Part shown: piece by piece, positions 1-4,711 of the stretch
How the letters are laid out: every line of letters starts with the position of its first letter
Position numbering within the stretch: the stretch's first letter is position 1
Assembly: GCA_018812465.1 (NCBI GenBank)
Contig: JAHJCS010000127.1
Coordinates: forward strand, 1 to 5,997
DNA length: 5,997 bases
DNA from: Nanobdellota archaeon
GTDB lineage: Archaea; Nanobdellota; Nanobdellia; Woesearchaeales; UBA12501
Direction: 5' to 3'
Notes under the pieces: generated by a model
What the model was told of the DNA's origin: nothing
Database searches by the model: none
Seen by the model: the letters and a program-made list of their open reading frames with translations, nothing else
Translations under genes and position numbers: made by a program

Positions 1-186
1 AAGAAGACCAGCTCTCTAAATCACCTGTTTAAGGAGTTAAAAAAACAGAAACAGCATGATATACAGTATTTCAGCACAATAAAAGACACAGGCTTTCTGA
101 AGAAGAACACGCCAGAACTAATGAAAAAATGGAATCTCAGAGGATTGTTCTCAATAGATGATTTCAGAAAAGAGGCTTATCTATGA
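1..186 (+). CDS. C-terminal fragment of an unidentified protein, probable partner of the nucleotidyltransferase
   Basis: Frame 1 is open from the window edge to TGA at 184-186, giving 61 residues of a C-terminus that is rich in Lys and ends in FRKEAYL. The stop codon overlaps the ATG of the next gene (ATGA, 183-186), which implies translational coupling and one operon. Known: genes for AbiEii/DUF6036-type nucleotidyltransferases are commonly preceded by a small regulator or antitoxin gene. From that context this fragment is plausibly the antitoxin or regulator of the pair, but nothing in the 61 visible residues identifies a family. The 5' part lies outside the window. Confidence 0.7.
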   Translation, partial: KKTSSLNHLFKELKKQKQHDIQYFSTIKDTGFLKKNTPELMKKWNLRGLFSIDDFRKEAYL

Positions 187-692
187 TAAGCAATAAAGAA
201 CTTCTGGAATATATCAAAAAACTGGACCAAAAGCTGAACAAAAAGATAAGGATTATAGCTGTAGGCGGCACTGCAATGGTCCTCATGAACCTTAAAGAAT
301 CAACCATAGATGTTGATTTCTGCATAGATAACAAGGAAAACTATGATATTATAAGAAAGATAAGGATTAAAAGCCCCTTCAAAGTTGATCTATTCCACAG
401 CGGTTATATATTCACTCTCCAGCTTCCAGAAGACTGCATAAAGCGTGCAAGGACATACAAAACAGGACTTAAGAATATAATCCTCAAAGTGCTAAGCCCA
501 ATTGATATAATCATCACAAAAGGCTCAAGGCTTAACCAGAGGGACATAGAGGATATAGGAACATTAATGAAGAAAAAGAAAATAAGTAAGAGAGATCTGG
601 TATCAAGATTCAATAAAGTCAAGGAATCATGGCCAAGCTCAGATGAACAATTAGAGCAGAATATCAGATTTATACTGAAGGAATTCTTTTAA
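183..692 (+). CDS. DUF6036/AbiEii-like nucleotidyltransferase (probable toxin of a two-gene module)
   Basis: This 169-residue protein shows the core of the DNA polymerase beta-like nucleotidyltransferase fold. A GG motif sits at 28-29 (AVGGTA), a D-x-D pair at 43/45 (TIDVDF), and a third acidic residue is D69 in KVDLF. Further on is the pattern K113...R120-D121..D124 (ITKGSRLNQRDIEDI), which resembles the downstream conserved Lys and Arg-Asp of AbiEii/MenT-like enzymes. Such enzymes transfer nucleotides to RNA or protein targets and often act as toxins; the target here is not visible. It starts at ATG 183, overlapping the upstream stop by ATGA, with an AGAGG ribosome site about 7 bases before it. 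Toxin function is inferred from family and operon arrangement; a chromosomal role unrelated to defence is possible. Confidence 0.8.
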   Translation: MISNKELLEYIKKLDQKLNKKIRIIAVGGTAMVLMNLKESTIDVDFCIDNKENYDIIRKIRIKSPFKVDLFHSGYIFTLQLPEDCIKRARTYKTGLKNIILKVLSPIDIIITKGSRLNQRDIEDIGTLMKKKKISKRDLVSRFNKVKESWPSSDEQLEQNIRFILKEFF

Positions 693-815
693 TCCACTGA
701 CATCTGCACTTATCTCCGGAATTCTCGGACGTTCTCACAACCCACTGGACATATGTGCGTGAGGCTTAAATAGGGGTCAGTCTCAGAAACCTGTTATGAA
801 CCAAGTGCATCTGAA

Positions 816-831
816 CCATAACATTTATATA
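816..831 (+). promoter_or_regulatory. Archaeal promoter core (TATA box) of the vapBC-type operon
   Basis: CCATAACATTTATATA contains the TATA box TTTATATA at 824-831. Transcription should start about 26 bp after its centre, near 853, leaving a leader of roughly 14 bases that just holds the ribosome site at 857-862. The same 16 bases recur exactly at 1520-1535 before another gene, which supports a real promoter element. Confidence 0.7.
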
Positions 832-846
832 TGTGAGGTCACATAT
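829..846. promoter_or_regulatory. Perfect palindrome, candidate operator for the RHH antitoxin
   Basis: ATATGTGA-GG-TCACATAT is an inverted repeat with two perfect 8-base arms and a 2-base spacer. It overlaps the end of the TATA box and ends before the predicted transcript start near 853. Ribbon-helix-helix antitoxins bind palindromes in their own promoters, and the gene immediately downstream encodes such a protein. Binding here would block transcription machinery assembly. The operator role is inferred; the palindrome is directly visible. Confidence 0.6.
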
Positions 847-856
847 TTATGTGTTA

Positions 857-862
857 GGTGAT
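857..862 (+). promoter_or_regulatory. Ribosome binding site that fixes the antitoxin start
   Basis: GGTGAT is an exact match to the archaeal anti-Shine-Dalgarno complement and ends 4 bases before ATG 867. The upstream in-frame GTG at 858 lies inside this site, so it is unlikely to be the start. Confidence 0.7.
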
Positions 863-866
863 ATCT

Positions 867-1088
867 ATGGGAAATATAACCCTTTCAATACCAGATGATG
901 TGTTTGCCCAGATGAAGCAGTTCTCTGAGGTGAAATGGAGTGAAGTAGCAAGGAAAGCGATAATTGAGAAGATTGAGACTTTGCAGCTCGCAGACAAGCT
1001 TGCCAAGAAGAGCAAGCTTACAAAAGAAGATGTAGAGCAGTTCAGCAGGAAGATAAAATCAACAGCAAACAAAAGGTTTATGGGATGA
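867..1088 (+). CDS. VapB-like ribbon-helix-helix antitoxin
   Basis: This 73-residue protein has an N-terminal ribbon-helix-helix DNA-binding domain: a strand at 3-8 (NITLSI), helix A about 10-18 after P9, a turn near 20-23, and helix B about 24-37 (WSEVARKAIIEKIE). The Lys-rich C-terminus, including LTKEDVEQFSRKIKSTANKRF-type sequence (51-71), resembles the toxin-binding tail of archaeal VapB proteins. It would dimerise, bind the palindrome in its own promoter and neutralise the PIN RNase encoded next. The start at ATG 867 is chosen because GGTGAT lies 4 bases upstream; a longer start at GTG 858 would add three residues. The stop overlaps the toxin start (ATGA, 1085-1088). Confidence 0.85.
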   Translation: MGNITLSIPDDVFAQMKQFSEVKWSEVARKAIIEKIETLQLADKLAKKSKLTKEDVEQFSRKIKSTANKRFMG

Positions 1089-1495
1089 ATATAATAATAG
1101 ACTCAAATGTGCTGTTCTCTGCTTTGATCAGGGACTCAACAACAAGGAGGATGATATTTGAATACAAGGGATTATTCCTATTCCCAATGTTTATCTTTGA
1201 GGAATTAGAGAATCATAAGGCAGAATTGTCACAGAAATCAGGGCTGACAGAAGCGGATTTTGAAAGGCTTCTGGAATTGCTCCTAGAAAAGGTTAGTATT
1301 GTCCCGAATGAAGTGTTATATCCCTGCAGAAAAGAGGCTTTTGAGATAGTCAAAGAGATAGACCCAGATGATGTCATCTTCATAGCCTGTGCTCTGGCTT
1401 ATCCAGGCAGTATCTTATGGTCAGATGACAAAAGACTGAAGAGAGTGAAGAGGATAAATGTGCTGAATACAAAAGAGATTATGGAATTTGTCTAA
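1085..1495 (+). CDS. PIN-domain ribonuclease toxin (VapC-like)
   Basis: This 136-residue protein has the length of a single PIN domain. The acidic catalytic residues are in place: D6 in IIIDSNVL, E40 in FIFEELENH, D96 in DPDDVIFIACAL, and D114/D115 in LWSDDKRL. PIN toxins are Mg/Mn-dependent endoribonucleases that cut specific RNAs such as tRNA or rRNA and stop growth when the antitoxin is lost. All four acidic positions are present, so the enzyme is probably active. It overlaps the antitoxin gene by ATGA and has AGGT at 1074-1077, 7 bases before the ATG. Its preference for FEEL around E40 and the SDDKRL end fit the larger archaeal PIN toxins; its RNA target cannot be read from the sequence. 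Confidence 0.9.
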   Translation: MNIIIDSNVLFSALIRDSTTRRMIFEYKGLFLFPMFIFEELENHKAELSQKSGLTEADFERLLELLLEKVSIVPNEVLYPCRKEAFEIVKEIDPDDVIFIACALAYPGSILWSDDKRLKRVKRINVLNTKEIMEFV

Positions 1496-1519
1496 ATAAG
1501 ACACCACTAACCACCCAGA

Positions 1520-1535
1520 CCATAACATTTATATA
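1520..1535 (+). promoter_or_regulatory. Archaeal promoter core for the 46-residue gene
   Basis: CCATAACATTTATATA is identical to the 16 bases at 816-831. The TATA box TTTATATA (1528-1535) is centred about 26 bp before ATG 1558, so transcription should begin at or next to the start codon. Confidence 0.65.
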
Positions 1536-1557
1536 ATCTGTATAATCCTATCATATT

Positions 1558-1698
1558 ATGCCAATGTCAAAAAAGGATCTTACAAAGAGGATCAGGGACA
1601 GCAAAGCAGAACTTGCAGCATTAGAAGAAAAATGCAAGAAAGGCGGAACAAAAGAGGATTTTATACTTCTTACAAAGATGAGAAAGAAGCTGAAATAA
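1558..1698 (+). CDS. Small basic protein, probably leaderless, function unknown
   Basis: ATG 1558 opens a 46-codon frame ending in TAA at 1696-1698. The product is about one third Lys/Arg and has two predicted helices: SKKDLTKRIRDSKAELAALE (residues 4-23), then a KKGGTKEDF turn and a helix ending KMRKKLK. One Cys is present. I do not recognise a family. The case for a real gene is its position: the TATA box lies one standard promoter distance upstream, placing the transcript start on this ATG, and no ribosome site is needed. A second ATG at 1564 is less well placed. The strong charge and helical pattern suggest a nucleic-acid- or ribosome-associated protein, which is only an inference. Confidence 0.55.
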   Translation: MPMSKKDLTKRIRDSKAELAALEEKCKKGGTKEDFILLTKMRKKLK

Positions 1699-1708
1699 AT
1701 CTTTTTCT
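1699..1708 (+). terminator. Possible T-rich terminator after the small gene
   Basis: A run of five T (1702-1706) in the context ATCTTTTTCT follows the stop codon at 1698, as in archaeal oligo-T terminators. It lies between convergent genes. A five-T run is weak evidence alone. Confidence 0.3.
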
Positions 1709-1745
1709 GTCAAGAATCATGCCTCGCACTTCTGGATTGTATCTA

Positions 1746-2117
1746 TTAAACATCTCCAATCACAGGTAATTCTTCTTCATTGCAAGCCTTATATCCTCTT
1801 GGAAAATAGATATGCTCATGCAAATCTGTAACAATCTCCACTACCCTCTCTTCTGGGCCTGCCAAACTTATCCTGCTGGTATGAATTATATTATCATGAC
1901 CCCAGACCATGTCCTGTTGAGTCAATACTGCATCATCCAGATGAACTGACTGATTTATTGATCTCTGCAGTCCATGAGGTGTTATGAGCTCATCCATCCT
2001 GCTATAATCCCATCTTTCAAAGCCATGCAGCATCAGCAGAGGCAGCATCTCCTGCTCAAGGCCATCAAACTCACTGAGTGAAGCATACTCTTTCCATGCA
2101 TTGTAATAGCATTCCAT
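1746..2117 (-). CDS. Hypothetical 123-residue acidic protein
   Basis: I do not recognise this family. The protein has no membrane segment or signal peptide and is rich in Glu, Asp and His, with four Trp residues. The N-terminal half looks helical (residues 1-45). The middle has GPEER (about 86-90) followed by VVEIVTDLHEHIYF, which reads like a strand or helix core. That the frame is real is supported by codon use like its neighbours, by GGAGTG (2128-2123) 5 bases before the ATG, and by a TATA box at 2169-2162 that predicts a leader of about 22 bases. It is divergent from the cupin-phosphatase operon, sharing a 182-bp intergenic region, and convergent with the 46-residue gene. Confidence 0.8.
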   Translation of the reverse strand: MECYYNAWKEYASLSEFDGLEQEMLPLLMLHGFERWDYSRMDELITPHGLQRSINQSVHLDDAVLTQQDMVWGHDNIIHTSRISLAGPEERVVEIVTDLHEHIYFPRGYKACNEEELPVIGDV

Positions 2118-2122
2118 AAAAA

Positions 2123-2128
2123 CACTCC
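2123..2128 (-). promoter_or_regulatory. Ribosome binding site of the 123-residue gene
   Basis: On the - strand GGAGTG is followed by five T and then ATG. It is a good match to the archaeal anti-Shine-Dalgarno complement at usual spacing and supports the start at 2117. Confidence 0.5.
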
Positions 2129-2161
2129 AGAACCTCTTTTTAGAATAATAAGATTACAGAC

Positions 2162-2169
2162 TTTATAAA
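2162..2169 (-). promoter_or_regulatory. TATA box of the 123-residue gene
   Basis: TTTATAAA (reads the same on both strands) is centred about 48 bp before the start at 2117, giving an expected transcript start near 2139. It overlaps the first copy of an 18-bp repeat (2164-2181). Confidence 0.5.
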
Positions 2170-2181
2170 ATTATCTCAGAA
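2164..2181 (+). repeat. 18-bp exact direct repeat, copy 1
   Basis: TATAAAATTATCTCAGAA occurs here and again at 4011-4028. This copy lies in the divergent promoter region and overlaps the - strand TATA box. Confidence 0.7.
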
Positions 2182-2240
2182 AACAATATCTCCAGGGAAA
2201 CACCTAAACCCCGAAAATCTTCCGGAAAAACTGCAGAAAG

Positions 2241-2250
2241 ACTTAAAAAC
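2241..2250 (+). promoter_or_regulatory. TATA-like box of the cupin-phosphatase operon
   Basis: ACTTAAAAAC, preceded by the purine-rich CAGAAAG that could serve as a BRE, predicts a transcript start near 2271. That leaves a leader of about 30 bases with the ribosome site at 2288-2292. It also argues against a start at TTG 2252, which would lie upstream of the transcript start. Confidence 0.5.
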
Positions 2251-2287
2251 CTTGATTGATTACACCATCAAAAAGAGGTGTTCTAGC

Positions 2288-2292
2288 AGGTG
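2288..2292 (+). promoter_or_regulatory. Ribosome binding site fixing the cupin gene start
   Basis: AGGTG lies 7 bases before ATG 2300. No comparable site precedes the alternative TTG at 2252. Confidence 0.55.
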
Positions 2293-2299
2293 TTCATAT

Positions 2300-3067
2300 A
2301 TGGCAGAACCAATCATACTCAGATATCATTCAGAAGATTTCTTGTCTCTTGATAGGTTCCAGGATATCCTCAGCAGGAATTCAGTCACAGGCCAGCAGCA
2401 GGTCTCCAGAAGAGCATGCAATACAGGAGACTTATCTTTATTAGTTGAGAATGCACCGGGAAGATTCAAAGGCATTGATTATGGAAGGCTTTCTGAAGGC
2501 TACAAAGGTCCTATGGTGCATTTAGGATTCTTGAAACCCATAAAGACATTCTCAATAGCTTATGCCTGCGAACCTGTTATTGTGAAAGGCAACTCAGAAG
2601 ATTCTATCTATTTCACAGAACAAGGAAGCATAACCTTCAAAAGCAGGACATATCACCTAAACCCCGGCTCATTTGTCTTCCTGGAGAATGATGGATCTTA
2701 TGAGATAAGAGGGAACAGTCTCTTGATCTCCAGATTCGGCAGTCATGATGAGCTTGCTAAAGCAGACCAAAAGAGTTATGAGCTTGAAGAGGAGGTGCAG
2801 ACCTGCCAGTGGGCATTCATGGATCTTGTCTCAGGCAGCACAATTGCACCACATGTCCACAACAAGAAGGATGAATTCTTTTATTTCTCAGGCAATGTAG
2901 ATATTGACACAGACATTAAAGAACCAAAGAATCCAGAATATTCAAAAAGAAAAGGTTTTATACCCATCAAACAGGGTAATTCCCATTCAATGCAGGCTAA
3001 TTACAGCGATGTATGGTTTCATTCGCTCAACATGCCTGATATACTGAATGACAGCAGGAGGTTATGA
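2300..3067 (+). CDS. Two-domain cupin (bicupin) protein, substrate unknown
   Basis: This 255-residue protein has a clear C-terminal cupin barrel. Motif 1 is at 179-198, G-x5-H185-x-H187-x4-E192 ending in FFYFSG. Motif 2 is at 219-234, with G226, H229 and N234. The usual 3-His/1-Glu metal ligands (H185, H187, E192, H229) are therefore present. Residues 103-147 (IYFTEQGSITF, then YHLNPGSFVF, ending at ISRFG) look like the strands of a first cupin barrel without metal ligands. The start is ATG 2300, supported by AGGTG and by the promoter position; TTG 2252 would add 16 residues. The stop overlaps the CysQ-like gene by ATGA, so the two are probably translated together. Cupins include isomerases, dioxygenases and binding proteins; which applies here cannot be told. 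Confidence 0.75.
   Translation: MAEPIILRYHSEDFLSLDRFQDILSRNSVTGQQQVSRRACNTGDLSLLVENAPGRFKGIDYGRLSEGYKGPMVHLGFLKPIKTFSIAYACEPVIVKGNSEDSIYFTEQGSITFKSRTYHLNPGSFVFLENDGSYEIRGNSLLISRFGSHDELAKADQKSYELEEEVQTCQWAFMDLVSGSTIAPHVHNKKDEFFYFSGNVDIDTDIKEPKNPEYSKRKGFIPIKQGNSHSMQANYSDVWFHSLNMPDILNDSRRL
3056..3061 (+). promoter_or_regulatory. Strong ribosome binding site before the phosphatase gene
   Basis: AGGAGG is the full consensus. It lies 2 bases before ATG 3064 and 8 bases before in-frame ATG 3070. The spacing favours 3070, while ATG 3064 gives the coupled ATGA overlap. Confidence 0.65.
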
Positions 3068-3960
3068 AAATGGAGATGTTAATCAAAGCAGCAATGCAGG
3101 CAGGAAATGAACTCATGGAGAATTATTTCCAGAAAGAATTCAAGATAGGACAGAAATCAGATGGCTCAGTGATAAGTGATGCTGATTTTGCAGCGCAGAA
3201 AGCAATAATGAGGATCATGGATGATCTCAAGAAGTCTGGTGTTCCAATAAGGAGCGAGGAAGTAAAAGAAGATGAGGCATTCAGGGCATTCATACAGGGA
3301 AGTGACAGAGTCTTTATTGTTGACCCTTTGGATGGTTCCAAGGAATTCACAAAAGGCCTTGATGAGTTTGCGATATCTATTGCAATGGTTGAGAGAGGGA
3401 CACCGATACAGGGGGTAGTGTATGCTCCTGCAAGAGATCTTATGATGTATGCTGAAAAAGGCAAAGGAGGAGTCAAGATACATGATGGGATAGAGACAGT
3501 TCTCAGGACATCTGACCAGAGGGATTTTAGCAAGATGAGACTGCTTGTCAGCTCAAGCGAGCTTAATATGAAAGCATATCCTGACTTTGTAAGGAACCTT
3601 GAAAGACTTGGATATTCTGTAGATTCAGACCAGAGAGTCCAGGCATTAGGAAGCACAACATTAAAGACTGCAATGATCGCCAGCGGAGATGGAGACTATA
3701 ATTTTACATTCACAGCATGGGACCAGAAGAAAGGAAAGATGAGGATAACAAAGGAGTGGGATATAGCAGCAACTTATTTATTAGTCAGAGAAGCAGGAGG
3801 CATGATGACTGACTGCGCAGGAAATGATTTTGTCTTTGGCAAGCAGGACCCAAAGAATTACCTTGGAATATTCACCTCAAACTCTGCAGAGAACCATTAT
3901 GGTCTACTGAAGCATGTGACAGAAGGAATAGACCTTGAGATGATTAAGAAACCTAGATAA
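3064..3960 (+). CDS. cysQ: CysQ/inositol-monophosphatase-family phosphatase, probable 3'(2'),5'-bisphosphate nucleotidase
   Basis: This 298-residue member of the Mg-dependent, Li-sensitive phosphatase superfamily has every core motif. Metal-binding acids are E65/E66 (IRSEEV), followed by DPLDGSKEF at 87-95, a CysQ-style signature with D87 and D90 as ligands. GSTTLK is at 196-201, and WDIAA at 232-236 with AGG at 244-246 supplies the last metal Asp (D233). CysQ enzymes remove the 3' phosphate from 3'-phosphoadenosine 5'-phosphate. Other members act on inositol phosphates or fructose bisphosphate, so the substrate is not certain. At 298 residues it is longer than E. coli CysQ (about 246); part of the extra is at 208-230 and the C-terminus. 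The start may be ATG 3070, two codons in, given the AGGAGG spacing. It is cotranscribed with the bicupin gene. Confidence 0.85.
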   Translation: MKMEMLIKAAMQAGNELMENYFQKEFKIGQKSDGSVISDADFAAQKAIMRIMDDLKKSGVPIRSEEVKEDEAFRAFIQGSDRVFIVDPLDGSKEFTKGLDEFAISIAMVERGTPIQGVVYAPARDLMMYAEKGKGGVKIHDGIETVLRTSDQRDFSKMRLLVSSSELNMKAYPDFVRNLERLGYSVDSDQRVQALGSTTLKTAMIASGDGDYNFTFTAWDQKKGKMRITKEWDIAATYLLVREAGGMMTDCAGNDFVFGKQDPKNYLGIFTSNSAENHYGLLKHVTEGIDLEMIKKPR

Positions 3961-4010
3961 ACTGTTTAAGAGATATATCCGGAATGAACAATAGCTACTT
4001 TAGGTCAGGA

Positions 4011-4028
4011 TATAAAATTATCTCAGAA
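4011..4028 (+). repeat. 18-bp exact direct repeat, copy 2
   Basis: TATAAAATTATCTCAGAA is identical to 2164-2181. It fills the bases directly next to the stop codon of the - strand zinc-ribbon gene, between two convergent genes. Read on the - strand it ends in AATTTTATA, which could contribute to termination. Confidence 0.7.
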
Positions 4029-4430
4029 TTACCTTATCTTCAAAGCCTGCATTATCTTATCAAGCTTCTGGTTAATGACAGCAAGATCTCCTGAAGAATC
4101 AGATCTTCTTGGTGCTGATCTTGAAGAAGAGCCTTCCTGTTTCCTGAAGCAGTCGCTGCAGTATACTGGCTTGCTGCTTGTCGGCTTGAAAGGAACCTCA
4201 CATTCCTCGCCGCATGTGTCACATATCACTCTGTGCATCTCCAGCCTGCCTGGCCTTCGATCGTCCCGGCTGAACCTTTCTGGCCTGCCGAACCTTCTTG
4301 GTGAGTCTCCAGAATCCCTTCTGAAGCCTCCTGACCTGCCGCCAGACCTTCCTGAGGACCCTCTAGAATCAGAGCTAAACCTTCTTGCTGGCTTTCTTTC
4401 CCTGTCCCTATTTCCTCTGCGTTCTCCCAT
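4029..4430 (-). CDS. CxxC-x17-CxxC zinc-ribbon protein with Arg/Gly/Ser-rich N-terminus
   Basis: The 133-residue protein has three parts. Residues 1-65 are a disordered Arg/Gly/Ser-rich stretch with SGGRSGG and many R-x-x-R spacings, like RGG-type RNA-binding regions. Residues 70-94 are a zinc-binding unit with C70-x2-C73, exactly 17 residues, then C91-x2-C94 (CDTC ... YCSDC); the spacing matches the CxxC-x17-CxxC family found in many archaea and candidate-phylum bacteria. Residues about 114-133 (LAVINQKLDKIMQALKIR) form an amphipathic helix, possibly for self-association. The basic tail and zinc unit suggest an RNA- or DNA-binding role, but no member is known to me with a proven function. 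The TATA box at 4455-4462 is about 29 bp before ATG 4430 and no ribosome site is seen, so the mRNA is nearly leaderless. Confidence 0.88.
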   Translation of the reverse strand: MGERRGNRDRERKPARRFSSDSRGSSGRSGGRSGGFRRDSGDSPRRFGRPERFSRDDRRPGRLEMHRVICDTCGEECEVPFKPTSSKPVYCSDCFRKQEGSSSRSAPRRSDSSGDLAVINQKLDKIMQALKIR

Positions 4431-4454
4431 ATTAAGGTAAAAAAAGGGTGTCCC

Positions 4455-4462
4455 TTTATAAA
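4455..4462 (-). promoter_or_regulatory. TATA box of the zinc-ribbon gene
   Basis: TTTATAAA on the - strand is centred about 29 bp upstream of ATG 4430, placing the transcript start within about 3 bases of the start codon. Confidence 0.6.
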
Positions 4463-4558
4463 CCTATGGTTAAAAAGGTGATTTATCTTATATCCCGGTT
4501 TATGATAGGTATAAACGCACCCCAAAGAGATTGTGCAGACTAATCCTAGCTCTGCCTG

Positions 4559-4586
4559 ACTCTGCTGCAACTTGAAGTGGCAGAGT
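4559..4586 (+). other. Stem-loop in the leader of the small 38-codon ORF
   Basis: ACTCTGC (4559-4565) pairs perfectly with GCAGAGT (4580-4586). Inside it TGC can pair with GTG through two G-U and one C-G pair, giving a 10-pair stem and an 8-base loop AACTTGAA. It ends 6 bases before ATG 4593, and could sequester or present the start region. No T-run follows, so it is not a simple terminator. The rest of 4431-4592 holds the - strand promoter and a weak + strand TATA-like GGTATAAACG (4508-4517). Confidence 0.35.
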
Positions 4587-4592
4587 GAAGCA

Positions 4593-4709
4593 ATGATGCA
4601 TGGGATTCCAGCAGAAGAAGTAACAATCCTGATCAAAGAGACACCATTAGAGAACTGGGCCTCAGAAGGCCAGCAGCATTCTGTGAAGTTCAGGGATTTG
4701 AAAAAGTAA
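4593..4709 (+). CDS. Small ORF (38 codons) ending in a conserved NWASEG...HSVKFRDLK peptide
   Basis: ATG 4593 (next codon also ATG) opens a frame ending in TAA at 4707-4709. TTG 4572 would give a 45-residue form, and the frame is closed by TGA at 4557. The C-terminal 18 residues (E20-K37 region, NWASEG...QHSVKFRDLK) recur in a second copy at 5872-5925, where most base changes are silent. That is good evidence that this frame is or was translated. I do not know the family. The N-terminal part (IPAEEVTILIKETPLE) reads like a strand followed by a loop. No strong ribosome site is visible; GAGTGA (4583-4588) is a weak one. Its stop is 2 bases from the stop of the convergent membrane-protein gene. 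It could be the surviving 3' end of a longer lost gene. Confidence 0.45.
   Translation: MMHGIPAEEVTILIKETPLENWASEGQQHSVKFRDLKK
4650..4703 (+). repeat. 54-bp direct repeat, copy 1
   Basis: This segment aligns without gaps to 5872-5925 with 45 of 54 bases identical. It lies at the 3' end of the small ORF, in frame, beside the 3' end of the membrane-protein gene. Confidence 0.8.
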
Positions 4710-4711
4710 TC

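Noticed and set aside
858..866. GTG start adding three residues to the antitoxin
   Set aside because: The GTG is part of the GGTGAT ribosome site that serves ATG 867.
1489..1503. Hairpin TGTCT-AAATA-AGACA at the toxin gene stop codon as a terminator
   Set aside because: Only a 5-bp A/T-rich stem, no T-run after it; too weak to call.
2252..2299. TTG start giving 16 extra residues on the cupin protein
   Set aside because: TTG 2252 lies at the TATA-like box, upstream of the expected transcript start, with no ribosome site; ATG 2300 has AGGTG at good spacing.
3123..3656. Long - strand frame (177 codons) opposite the phosphatase gene
   Set aside because: The + strand frame carries all phosphatase motifs; the antisense product shows no motif and has no promoter or ribosome site.
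4075..4440. Open frame of 121 codons on the + strand opposite the zinc-ribbon gene
   Set aside because: It is antisense to a protein with an exact zinc motif, and its Leu/Pro/Ser-rich product reflects AGG/TCA codons read backwards.
4226..4636. Open frame of 136 codons on the - strand overlapping the zinc-ribbon gene
   Set aside because: It overlaps the well-supported CxxC gene in another frame; its Arg/Gly-rich strand gives low-complexity Gln/Glu/Gly sequence, and it runs through the promoter region.
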